A DNA stretch of 43,400 nt from an uncultured Ruminococcus sp. (GTDB lineage Bacteria; Bacillota; Clostridia; Oscillospirales; Acutalibacteraceae): positions 1-43,400 of the forward strand of contig CACZCM010000004.1 in NCBI GenBank assembly GCA_902779615.1, in the 5' to 3' direction. Under the pieces are notes generated by a model that was not told the origin of the DNA, made no database searches, and saw only the letters and a program-made list of their open reading frames with translations. How positions within the stretch are numbered: position 1 is the first letter of the stretch; each line of letters starts with the position of its first letter. The translations under genes and the position numbers were made by a program. Below, piece by piece: positions 33,786-43,400 of this stretch.

Positions 33786-33976
33786 AACCGCAGAGGGGAA
33801 TGTTCCCCGGGTGTCGCCTGCCGTCGGGGACGGTTCCCAACCGGCTCGGTCGGTGCTTCTGCTGTGCAGAGGTCTCCACAGGAGACCCGCACCCTCTATT
33901 AGGAGGCGGGGAACATCCCCTACTGAACGCACAAAGCCTTTGGCTTTGTCTTTGCTTGTTTAAAGCAGAGCTTTTA
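33783..33976 (-). repeat. Repeat A copy (A6) enclosing module C
   Basis: On the minus strand: AAAAGCTCTGCTTTAAACAAGC, an AAAGCC/GGCTTT hairpin, GTTCAGTAGGGG, GATGTTCCCC, then module C (33897-33842, GGTCTCC/GGAGACC and CTGC...GCAG hairpins plus ACCGACCGAG), then GGGGAACATTCCCC and the terminal CTCTGCGGTTATA. Module C takes the place of the CGCCG stem seen in copy A1. With repeat B it fills much of the 795-bp recF-remB gap. Confidence 0.82.
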
Positions 33977-33991
33977 ATGAGTTGAGAATTT

Positions 33992-34040
33992 ATTAACATA
34001 AAGTTTTCGCCAAGCCTTTTGAAAAGACTTGAGCGAAAAT
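33992..34040. repeat. Module D hairpin
   Basis: ATTAACATAAAGTTTTCGCC then AAGCCTTTTGAAAAGACTT, closed by GCGAAAA, giving a long imperfect stem 34004-34037. Similar to 38203-38250 and, inverted, 225-262. Confidence 0.65.
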
Positions 34041-34245
34041 TTTTACTGTATACCAATATATAAAAATTAAACATTTAATCATACAATTAAAATAGTGATA
34101 AAATATTTTATAAATTGCTTCATAAAATCACAAATTTTTTAAATTTTTTTTGAAAAAACGCCCACAAAATCATTTTTTTATGATATAATTATAATGTGTA
34201 TAAATAATAGGATAAGTGCCGATATTTACGGCAATGGAGGGCGCA

Positions 34246-34518
34246 GTGTATCTACATTTAGGCTCTGATGTGGTGGTCTTAAAATCGTCTGTTATCGGAA
34301 TATTCGATCTGGATACGTCAACCGTTTCCAAGATCACCAGAAATTATCTCGCTGCCGCCGAAAAAGAAGGGCGTGTTGTGACGGTGTCTTACGATCTTCC
34401 GAGGTCGTTTATTGCTGCTGTTGATGACGGAAGAATTACGGTCTACATCAGCCAGCTTTCCTCCCAGACTCTTCTAAAACGCTATTACGGTCATGTCCAA
34501 CAAGATATGTCAACATAA
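34246..34518 (+). CDS. remB: Extracellular matrix regulator RemB (DUF370)
   Basis: 90-residue protein of the RemA/RemB (DUF370, YaaB) family, a small DNA-binding regulator that in Bacillus activates biofilm-matrix genes. The family start is YLHLGSDVVVLKSSVIGIFDLD. The GTG at 34246 is chosen because the encoded MYLHLG matches the family N-terminus and GGAGG lies five bases upstream. An upstream in-frame GTG (34216) lacks a ribosome site. TATAAT boxes lie at 34184 and 34190. Between recF and gyrB, as in most Firmicutes. Its stop codon lies at the edge of a repeat A copy. Confidence 0.9.
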   Translation: MYLHLGSDVVVLKSSVIGIFDLDTSTVSKITRNYLAAAEKEGRVVTVSYDLPRSFIAAVDDGRITVYISQLSSQTLLKRYYGHVQQDMST

Positions 34519-34566
34519 CGCGCAAGCCTATGGCTTGTGTCTGCTTGTCGAATGCAGAGCATTTAA
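34515..34566 (-). repeat. Repeat A, truncated copy (A7)
   Basis: Minus strand: AAATGCTCTGCATTCGACAAGCAGACACAAGCC and AGGCTTGCGCGTTATG, the 5' half of repeat A. It overlaps the TAA stop of remB (34516-34518) and ends 41 bp before the next start codon. Confidence 0.8.
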
Positions 34567-34607
34567 ATAACAACGAATCAATAATAATTATTCAAGAGGA
34601 ATATTAT

Positions 34608-37600
34608 ATGAGCAAGAATATCAGAAAATGCCCGTACTGCGGGAAAAAGGTTTCGTATATTCAGGCTTTGTCGGAAGTCAACAGCGGTGAGCATACGTGC
34701 AGTTACTGTAATAATAATTCAAATATATCGTTCAACAAGAAAATATACATACCTGCGGGCGTATTTCTCGCAGCTGCTGCCATAATTCTTGCAGTGCTGT
34801 TTAGATTGGATCTGGATCAGAATCTGCTGATCGCAGCCGGGGTCGTAATAGTCCTGTTCGGAGTGTTTTATTTTTTGACTCCTCTGTTTTACATGCTTGA
34901 GGCGATCAACGGCATTCAGGCAAGAATTCCTGTAGAACGAAAACGTAAGCGCAGCGATCCGACTGCGAATGCTGTGAAAAGCAGCGCTAAGGCAGCGTCC
35001 GCAGCTGCCGCAAGGGAGAGTAAAGAAATGGGCAAGAAAAACAGCTCCTTCAAGGAGAAACTTAACAAGTTCATAAAAACATATGTTGTTGTTGATGATG
35101 ACGAGGACGCAGAGTCAAATAAACCGTCAGACGTCAATGAGCCGTTTTACGATGAGTTTGTTGACGAAGAAAGCGTATATTCAAATGACGATACATCATG
35201 GAATGTTATCAGCGATTTCAGCAATGATGATGCTAAAAATTATTCGGGCGCTCAGTCTGACGATGAGTTCACCGAGATATCCTCCGATTCATCAGACAGC
35301 GAAAACGAGTCGAATTGGATCGCTGTTCCGCCAACCGAAGATGAATCCGATATCTACAGCGGCAGTACACATATAGAAGAGATCGTTGAAAATAAGACTA
35401 TCGAGGATCAAAAGGCAGTTATTTCCGAAAATATCGGCCCTGCCCCAAATATTGCTGCAAAAGAGGAGCCTGCTTATCAGCCTCGTTACCATAAACTTAC
35501 AAAAACAACAGAGGTCGATAATATTTATGTGCCTGATAAATTGCCCGAAGTACATATAGATATTTTTGAAGAAGAGAAGCAGGAAGATGCCGAAGCTGTT
35601 ATTGAGAAAGCAGACAGCGTTTTGTCGCAGGACGAGCAGGAAGAAGAAGAGATAATGATGTTCTTCGACTCCGCTCCAAGCGAGGACGATGAGCGGGAAT
35701 TCAGCGAAGATGAAGATAACGCAGCTGCGGAAGATGATGAGTCCGAAGCTATGCAGTTAGCGGAAGCTGGCGATCTCGATGAAGCTGATAGCGGCTTGAA
35801 CAGCGAAGAAAATGAGACCGAGGAACGCAGCGAAAATTATCGTGATGAGCTTTTTGAGTATTTGCCCGATGTCGATATAATACAACTGAGATGGAGTGAC
35901 GATACTAAAACACAAAGCGAAGACGAGGATCTAATCGAAAGCGATACGAATGGATCGGACGATATTGCTCCGAATGTGGAGCAGATAGATGACGAATTGG
36001 GTTCGGCTGAAAGCGAACAAAGCTATGAAACAAATAAAGCCGCGGGAGAAGAGTATTCCGAAAACGAATTGACTTTGGATGAAAATAATTTATTCGAGGA
36101 TAATTCGGCGCCTATTTCGTTGGGAGACGAATCTGCTGATATAGAAGACGTGCTTTCAGTGTCCGAAAACGATGAGGATCAAAAAAGCGATGACAACGGT
36201 GAAAATGATTTCATGAATGAGCTTATCCTCGCCGAAGAGAGGATCGCAAGAGATCTTGACGAAATGATGAATTTTGTCAGCGAGGATAGATCGTCGATGA
36301 CGTTGACAGATGATGATCCGGATGATGAATGGGTCAGCGATGATTCGGATATCGAGTTTGAATCCAAAGACGAGATCGACGATCAGCCTGAGGAAGAGCC
36401 CGAAGACGAGATCGAGGATCAGTTTGAGGAAGAGCCCGAAGACGAGATCGAGGATCAGTTTGAGGAAGAGCCCGAAGACGAGATCGAGGATCAGTTTGAG
36501 AAAGAGCCCGAAGACGAGATCGACGATCAGCCTGAGGAAGAACCCGAAGACGAGATCGAGGATCAGCCTGAGGAAGAACCCGAGGACGAGATCGAGGATC
36601 AGCCCGAGGAAGAGCCCGAAGACGAGATCGAGGATCAGCCTGAGGAAGAACCCGAGGACGAGATCGAGGATCAGCCCGAGGAAGAGCCAGAAGACGAGAT
36701 CGACGAACAGCCCGAGGAAGAACCCGAGGACGAGATCGACGAACAGCCCGAGGAAGAACCCAAGGATGATGACGATAGTTTTGTAATAGATTATTCTCAG
36801 GGAGAGGAAAAAACATTACAGGAAGAAATAGATCTTTCGGAGTACCGCACATCAAACTATACAGAGGAAGAGCCGCAAAGCGATGATTCTGAGATAGAGG
36901 AAAAAGAGCCGGAAAAGCCGAAGGTGTCGCGTTACGAGAAAAAGTTCCCCAACGCTGTGAAGGCTGCTGCGGAGGAGGCTGTCGAGAATGAGCGCCGCCG
37001 AAAAGCAGAGGAGGAACGCAGAAAGCGAGATCAGCTTCAGCAGAAAAGCGAACAGCCCCAAAAGACCGAGAACGAAAAGAGCGGGAAGGGATTTTTCGCA
37101 AGACTGAAAGAACGCATTATCGAAGCGACAGAGGAGGAACGCCAAGAGGCTTTTGAGCAGGAAGAACGTGAGCGTAAAAGAGCAGAGAAAGAAGCTCGCA
37201 GAAAGGCGCGCGAAAAGGAAAAAGCAGCATCTCAGAATACGCGGGAGAGCGCCCGATCGAGGTCGAACGGCGAAAAGCTGTATATGAGTGAGGAGGAAAT
37301 GTTCCGAAAGGCTCAGCAGGAGATAGACCGGGAGCCTCGCAGGAAAATGACTCAGGAGGAAAAAGCAAAAATAATTGCCGAGAGAGCGCGCAGAGAGAAG
37401 CAGCAAAGCTCGCAGAACAAGCGAGAGCGAGATGAGCAGGGACGTCGTGAAGAGCAGAGCCAAGCGGCGGAGGAGCGCAGGCGCAGACGCAGCGAGTCAG
37501 ATGAAAATGCAGATCGGATACGTCAAAAGCAGATCGACAAAGCAAAAAACAGCCAGCGCAAGATGAACTCTGAAAACACGGTTCGCAGCAGTAACGCACG

Positions 37601-37673
37601 CAGCCTCAAAGACACCAACAGTGTCAGGTCAAGCGTATCGCAAAATCAGAAGAAGCGAGAGCAGGACGTTTAA
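34608..37673 (+). CDS. Zinc-ribbon, two-TM protein with acidic repeats and basic tail
   Basis: 1021 residues, no family I recognise. Residues 8-34 form a zinc ribbon (C8-P-Y-C11 and C31-S-Y-C34). Two TM helices follow at about 46-65 and 73-95. Residues about 175-765 are extremely acidic and probably disordered, and include eleven 12-residue tandem repeats of the type EDEIEDQPEEEP (587-718). Residues about 768-1021 switch to a basic, Arg/Lys/Glu/Gln-rich probable long helix or coiled coil. AAGAGGA precedes the ATG at 34608; an upstream in-frame start at 34530 has no ribosome site and lies in a repeat. The next gene encodes the same zinc-ribbon/two-TM head alone. A membrane-anchored scaffold is an inference; no enzymatic motif is visible. 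Confidence 0.8.
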   Translation: MSKNIRKCPYCGKKVSYIQALSEVNSGEHTCSYCNNNSNISFNKKIYIPAGVFLAAAAIILAVLFRLDLDQNLLIAAGVVIVLFGVFYFLTPLFYMLEAINGIQARIPVERKRKRSDPTANAVKSSAKAASAAAARESKEMGKKNSSFKEKLNKFIKTYVVVDDDEDAESNKPSDVNEPFYDEFVDEESVYSNDDTSWNVISDFSNDDAKNYSGAQSDDEFTEISSDSSDSENESNWIAVPPTEDESDIYSGSTHIEEIVENKTIEDQKAVISENIGPAPNIAAKEEPAYQPRYHKLTKTTEVDNIYVPDKLPEVHIDIFEEEKQEDAEAVIEKADSVLSQDEQEEEEIMMFFDSAPSEDDEREFSEDEDNAAAEDDESEAMQLAEAGDLDEADSGLNSEENETEERSENYRDELFEYLPDVDIIQLRWSDDTKTQSEDEDLIESDTNGSDDIAPNVEQIDDELGSAESEQSYETNKAAGEEYSENELTLDENNLFEDNSAPISLGDESADIEDVLSVSENDEDQKSDDNGENDFMNELILAEERIARDLDEMMNFVSEDRSSMTLTDDDPDDEWVSDDSDIEFESKDEIDDQPEEEPEDEIEDQFEEEPEDEIEDQFEEEPEDEIEDQFEKEPEDEIDDQPEEEPEDEIEDQPEEEPEDEIEDQPEEEPEDEIEDQPEEEPEDEIEDQPEEEPEDEIDEQPEEEPEDEIDEQPEEEPKDDDDSFVIDYSQGEEKTLQEEIDLSEYRTSNYTEEEPQSDDSEIEEKEPEKPKVSRYEKKFPNAVKAAAEEAVENERRRKAEEERRKRDQLQQKSEQPQKTENEKSGKGFFARLKERIIEATEEERQEAFEQEERERKRAEKEARRKAREKEKAASQNTRESARSRSNGEKLYMSEEEMFRKAQQEIDREPRRKMTQEEKAKIIAERARREKQQSSQNKRERDEQGRREEQSQAAEERRRRRSESDENADRIRQKQIDKAKNSQRKMNSENTVRSSNARSLKDTNSVRSSVSQNQKKREQDV
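36366..36761 (+). repeat. 36-bp tandem repeat, 11 in-frame units
   Basis: Eleven head-to-tail 36-bp units with no gaps, each coding 12 residues. Early units carry Phe at position 8 and later ones Pro. Unit ends vary at I-E-D, I-D-D or I-D-E. Near identity at the DNA level, including many synonymous positions, points to recent expansion by slippage or recombination. Confidence 0.96.
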
Positions 37674-37703
37674 CAACGGTATGATTTGTATTGGGGGAAT
37701 TGA

Positions 37704-38075
37704 ATGTTTAAGTCAGGTGTATGCCCATACTGTGGCAGTACGATCGAATACAAAAAAAGATCGTCTGCCATCAGAGAGAACAGTCACGTTTGCAGAAAAT
37801 GTATGAAAAGATCAACGGTTCGCTTCAAGCAGTCGGGTGTAATGCTTGGCATAATATTTGCAGTTGTACTTATTGCGCTGAATGTTCTGATGTTTGCTAA
37901 AGGGCACAACAAAACCGTGATACCTAATTTTGTGATCACGATAGGCGCAATAATACTATATTTATCACTGCTTCCGCTGACGACGGAATTTATCAGGATC
38001 GAAAGCGAAGATCCTCCCCGAAAGCTAAAGAAAAACCGCCGCAGGCATATCAGAGATAAACGCAAGGGCAGTTAA
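37704..38075 (+). CDS. Small zinc-ribbon, two-TM protein
   Basis: 123 residues, unknown function. C7-P-Y-C10 and C30-R-K-C33 form a zinc ribbon with exactly the same spacing as in the preceding gene (C8/C11/C31/C34). TM helices at about 45-65 and 73-93 also coincide. A Lys/Arg-rich C-terminal tail ends the protein. It is therefore a paralogue of the N-terminal head of the 1021-residue protein, 30 bp downstream of it. GGGGGAA precedes the ATG. The two form an accessory pair between remB and gyrB. Confidence 0.82.
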   Translation: MFKSGVCPYCGSTIEYKKRSSAIRENSHVCRKCMKRSTVRFKQSGVMLGIIFAVVLIALNVLMFAKGHNKTVIPNFVITIGAIILYLSLLPLTTEFIRIESEDPPRKLKKNRRRHIRDKRKGS

Positions 38076-38202
38076 TGCGGCAGCTAAATAATCGCAGAAT
38101 TCCTCTTAGTCTGCTGAGCAGAGATCGTACTCTCGCACCGCGCCGTGACGAAGGGGTATTCGTTAAGATCAAATACGACTATTTAATTGCCTGAGTAATA
38201 AC

Positions 38203-38250
38203 TTAACATAATGAAAGTTTTCGCCAAGTCTTTTCACAAAGGCTTGCGGG
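38203..38250. repeat. Module D hairpin
   Basis: TTAACATAATGAAAGTTTTCGCCAAGTC...ACAAAGGCTTG, matching 33992-34040. Apart from repeats, 38076-38499 shows no gene. Confidence 0.6.
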
Positions 38251-38299
38251 CTGAATCATATACAGATCGATTACGCTAAAATTAGTGACATTTTTAATT

Positions 38300-40443
<2,144 letters not shown>

Positions 40444-40552
40444 TATTGAATAATATTATTGCAGTAAATAGAGATAATCAGTTTTCACCGATGATTTTAT
40501 CGGATATATCTAAATATTTACACACCAACACTACTTACGAGGAAAACACATA

Positions 40553-43093
40553 ATGGATAATGAAATAAATCAGGGGATCCCCCAATCACGAATAATAGAT
40601 GTCGATCTCGATAAGGAAATGAGAAAATCCTTTCTCGATTACTCAATGTCGGTTATCGTCAGCCGAGCTTTGCCGGACGTTCGTGACGGTTTAAAGCCGG
40701 TTCATCGCAGGATCCTTTATGCTAAGTACGAAAATAACATTTTGCCGACTGCGCCGTACAAAAAATGTGCGACAACTGTCGGAGATGTGCTGGGTAAATA
40801 TCACCCGCACGGCGATGCTTCGGTTTATGATGCGCTCGTTCGTCTTGCCCAGGATTTCAGTATGCGCTACCCTCTCGTTGACGGTCACGGAAATTTCGGC
40901 AGCGTTGACGGCGACCCGCCTGCCGCATATCGTTACACAGAGTCGAGAATGAGTAAGATATCGGTCGAAATGCTTCGTGATATAGATAAGGATACGGTCG
41001 ATTTTGTTCCCAACTACGATGACTCTCGAAAGGAACCGTCGGTTCTTCCCACTCGTTTTCCGAATTTGCTCGTAAACGGAAGTACGGGTATCGCTGTCGG
41101 AATGGCGACCAATATCCCGCCTCACAATCTTAGTGAAACGATAGATGCGATCTGCTACTTGATCGATAATCCCAATGTGCTGAACGACGAGAACCCCAAC
41201 GCAGGTCTTAATGAGATCATGGAATTCGTGAAGGGACCCGATTTCCCCACCGGCGGCTTGATAATGGGCAGGAGCGGGATCAGAGCCACCTATGCAACGG
41301 GCAGAGGAAAAATAACGGTTCGGGCAAGAACAGAGATCACCGAGGAGAAAAATGGCAGGTCGAAGATAATTGTCAGCGAACTCCCTTATCAGGTCAACAA
41401 GGCGAAGCTTATAGAAACGATCGCAGAATACGTTCGTGACAAAAAGATCGAGGGTATCTCAAATATAGAGGATCATTCCGACAGAAACGGAATGCATATA
41501 GAGATCGATGTGAAGCGCGAGTTTAACGCTCAGGTAGTTTTGAATCAGCTGTTTACATTCACGCAGATGCAGGTAACATTCGGCGCGATAATGCTTGCGA
41601 TCGTAAACGGTGAACCCAAGATACTTAAACTGAAAGATATCCTGAAACAATACATTAACTTTCAGGTAGATATAATAGTACGCAGATCAAGATTTGAACT
41701 GAAAAAAGCTCAGGATCGTCTTCATATCTTGGACGGATTGAAGATCGCGCTCGACAATATCGATGAAGTTGTTCATATAATGCGTTCAAGCAAGGATACT
41801 CCAACCGCTAAGGCGACTTTGATGGAGCGTTTCGGACTTGACGATATTCAGGCTACTGCTATCGCAAATATGCGTTTGTCACAGCTGACAAATCTTGAAC
41901 AGTCCAAGATTGAGGACGAGATCGCTGCGCTGAACGCCAAGATAAATGATCTGAACGATATCTTATCAAGCGAATCGCGTCAGCTCGGTATAGTCAAAGA
42001 CGAAGTCACAGAGATACGCAACAAATACGGTGACGAGCGCCGAACAGAGATAATGAGCGTCAGCGGCGAGGTAGATATTGAAGATCTGATCCCGCGAGAG
42101 GAGTGCGTTCTGACGCTGACCGATAAGGGTTACATCAAGCGCCTGACTTCCGATACCTACAAGCAGCAGCGCAGAGGCGGCAAGGGTATCACAGGTGTTG
42201 CAAGAAGCGATGATGATGTTGCGGTCGATATGTTTGTTATAAACAGCCACGATTACGTGATGTTCTTTACAAATTTCGGAAAAGCGTATAGGATAAAGTG
42301 CTACGAGATCCACGAAGGCAGCCGAACATCTAAGGGGATGAAGATCGATTCGGTTATCCCGCTTGAAGAAGGCGAGCGTGTCAGCGCAATGATAAAAGTG
42401 CCTTCCGATCAGTCCGAGGACGAGTTATTCGTGGTATTTGTCACCAAAAATGGCATTATCAAGCGTGTTAAGCTGAGCGCCTTTAAGTCGATACGAAAGA
42501 GCGGCCTTATTGCGCTGGATCTTGATGAGGGTGACGAGCTGTCGTGGGTTCGCTTGACTAACGGTCAAAATGAACTGATCGTGGCAACAAAGCTGGGCTT
42601 TGCGATCCGATTCAACGAAAATGATATTCGAGCTATGAGCCGTCAGGCAAGAGGCGTTCATGTTATGAAGCTTTCCGAAGGCGATTCAGTTGTTGGAATG
42701 GCAAGGCTGCGTGAGGGCGGCATTGTTCTGACTGTATCAGAAACGGGCTACGGACGACTGACCAATATAGACGAATATCGTATCCAGAACCGAGGCGGCA
42801 AGGGTATGATAAATTACCACACAGACAAATACGGCTGTGTGGCGGCGATAAAGGTAGTCGATAAAGAAGATGATATTATTTTGATCGCCGACAACGGCAC
42901 GATAATCAGGATCGCAGCCGATACTATCAGCAATTATTCTCGTCACAGCCGAGGAGTTAAGGTGATCAAGCTTGCGGAAGGCTCTAAGGTGGTAACTATT
43001 GCCAGAACAGCCAAAGAGGATAAAGAACCAGAGGGCGATGAGAGCGCTGACAACAGTGAAAACTCTGCTGATAAAACAAATGATGTAACATAA
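40553..43093 (+). CDS. gyrA: DNA gyrase subunit A
   Basis: 846-residue breakage-reunion subunit of gyrase. The catalytic tyrosine is Tyr128 in RYTESRMS. The GyrA box QRRGGKG in the C-terminal beta-pinwheel marks it as gyrase rather than topoisomerase IV. In the quinolone-resistance region [10 protein letters not shown], Ala89 stands at the E. coli Ser83 position, and Asp93 at the Asp87 position is retained. The tail is acidic. GAGGAAAA precedes the ATG. Same strand as gyrB with a 110-bp gap, as in many Firmicutes. Confidence 0.98.
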   Translation: MDNEINQGIPQSRIIDVDLDKEMRKSFLDYSMSVIVSRALPDVRDGLKPVHRRILYAKYENNILPTAPYKKCATTVGDVLGKYHPHGDASVYDALVRLAQDFSMRYPLVDGHGNFGSVDGDPPAAYRYTESRMSKISVEMLRDIDKDTVDFVPNYDDSRKEPSVLPTRFPNLLVNGSTGIAVGMATNIPPHNLSETIDAICYLIDNPNVLNDENPNAGLNEIMEFVKGPDFPTGGLIMGRSGIRATYATGRGKITVRARTEITEEKNGRSKIIVSELPYQVNKAKLIETIAEYVRDKKIEGISNIEDHSDRNGMHIEIDVKREFNAQVVLNQLFTFTQMQVTFGAIMLAIVNGEPKILKLKDILKQYINFQVDIIVRRSRFELKKAQDRLHILDGLKIALDNIDEVVHIMRSSKDTPTAKATLMERFGLDDIQATAIANMRLSQLTNLEQSKIEDEIAALNAKINDLNDILSSESRQLGIVKDEVTEIRNKYGDERRTEIMSVSGEVDIEDLIPREECVLTLTDKGYIKRLTSDTYKQQRRGGKGITGVARSDDDVAVDMFVINSHDYVMFFTNFGKAYRIKCYEIHEGSRTSKGMKIDSVIPLEEGERVSAMIKVPSDQSEDELFVVFVTKNGIIKRVKLSAFKSIRKSGLIALDLDEGDELSWVRLTNGQNELIVATKLGFAIRFNENDIRAMSRQARGVHVMKLSEGDSVVGMARLREGGIVLTVSETGYGRLTNIDEYRIQNRGGKGMINYHTDKYGCVAAIKVVDKEDDIILIADNGTIIRIAADTISNYSRHSRGVKVIKLAEGSKVVTIARTAKEDKEPEGDESADNSENSADKTNDVT

Positions 43094-43207
43094 TAACAAT
43101 ATAATTATAACGTCAGATATTATTTGAGATACACCAATGTAAATCCAATATATAACTGCGCAAAGTCTTCGGGTTTGACGCTGATCGTTTAGATCAGAGT
43201 TTTCAAA

Positions 43208-43246
43208 AATCCCCGCAGCTGAAAATCAAATCAGGCTGCGGGGATT
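43208..43246 (+). terminator. Putative gyrA terminator hairpin
   Basis: AATCCCCGCAGC / GCTGCGGGGATT perfect 12-bp stem with a 15-base loop, about 115 bp after the gyrA stop. No proper T-run follows, so termination is likely but not certain. Confidence 0.6.
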
Positions 43247-43325
43247 GCTTCATACGAACTAACTTAATAGTCGCCGTGTCATGGCGAGTGTGCTTTAATG
43301 CAAAACGTTATTTACGCCTAAAAGG

Positions 43326-43400
43326 TGGCTGGAGTAAGCCTTCGGCGACCAAGAGCGCGGGTCTCCGAGGGAGACCACGGCGTCGCAGAAGCTCCGACCG
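43326..43400 (+). repeat. Module C repeat, cut by window end
   Basis: TAAGCCTTCGGCGACCAAGAG, a GGTCTCC/GGAGACC hairpin and GCAGAAGC-CCGACCG match 126-195 in the same orientation. It is cut off by the window edge. Confidence 0.78.

Noticed and set aside
33670-33963. 97-codon open frame between recF and remB
   Set aside because: It lies wholly in repeats A, B and C and has no ribosome site or conserved protein features.
36366-36761. CRISPR array, because of 36-bp repeats
   Set aside because: Units are contiguous with no spacers and lie in frame within a gene. No cas genes are present.
36310-37101. Long open frames in other frames and on the minus strand across the acidic repeat array
   Set aside because: They exist only because a 36-bp repeat keeps every frame free of stops. 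The coded Arg/Ser/Pro-rich peptides look like nothing biological and lack ribosome sites.

Overview
This window is the chromosomal replication-origin region of a low-to-mid GC Gram-positive bacterium in class Clostridia. The rpmH-rnpA-yidD-yidC-jag-mnmE-mnmG-rsmG-(parB-like)-parA-parB order to the left of dnaA, and dnaN-S4 protein-recF-remB-gyrB-gyrA to its right, is the classic Firmicutes origin layout. A SleB-type cortex hydrolase, a DUF1846 protein, GyrB with a Trp in its quinolone-pocket loop, and many small structured intergenic repeats suggest a Ruminococcus-like member of the Oscillospiraceae. The genus is an inference.

Layout, left to right. 1-403: short palindromic repeats. 404-5062 (minus): cell-elongation operon mreB-mreC-mreD-mrdA. 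5331-6194 (plus): class II fructose-bisphosphate aldolase. 6521-8942: an unrecognised XRE-type regulator convergent with an unrecognised polytopic membrane protein. 9384-10868 (minus): DUF1846 protein. 11492-14404 (plus): secA. 14574-15230 (plus): SleB-like hydrolase. 15379-20185 (minus): membrane protein, serS, parB, parA and a second ParB-like gene, with a parS site between parA and the second parB. 20467-21288 (plus): membrane protein behind a perfect-consensus promoter. 21325-28584 (minus): rsmG, mnmG (containing a second parS), mnmE, jag, yidC, yidD, rnpA, rpmH. About 28.6-31.0 kb: a bipartite oriC flanking dnaA. 30988-34518 (plus): dnaN, S4 protein, recF, remB. 34608-38075 (plus): two tandem paralogous zinc-ribbon/two-TM proteins, one carrying a huge acidic and then basic extension with a 36-bp x 11 tandem repeat. 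38500-43093 (plus): gyrB and gyrA. 43326-43400: a repeat also seen at the left edge of the window.

Functionally the core is replication initiation (DnaA, oriC, DnaN, RecF, gyrase), origin segregation (ParA, ParB, parS), ribosome, tRNA and rRNA maturation (L34, RnpA, MnmE/MnmG, RsmG, SerS), membrane and secretion biogenesis (YidC, YidD, Jag, SecA) and cell shape (MreBCD, PBP2). The dnaA-dnaN spacer shows a DnaA-box / C-run / DnaA-trio arrangement, the expected basal unwinding module, on the plus strand.

The most distinctive material lies between the conserved genes. (1) A dispersed, multi-hairpin intergenic repeat family (called A here) has at least seven copies, and two of them lie on gene stop codons. 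Companion modules B, C and D are nested in it or adjacent to it. (2) The accessory gene pair between remB and gyrB has matching zinc-ribbon and two-TM heads, one of them fused to a polyampholytic repeat domain. I found no transposase, CRISPR array, tRNA or rRNA.
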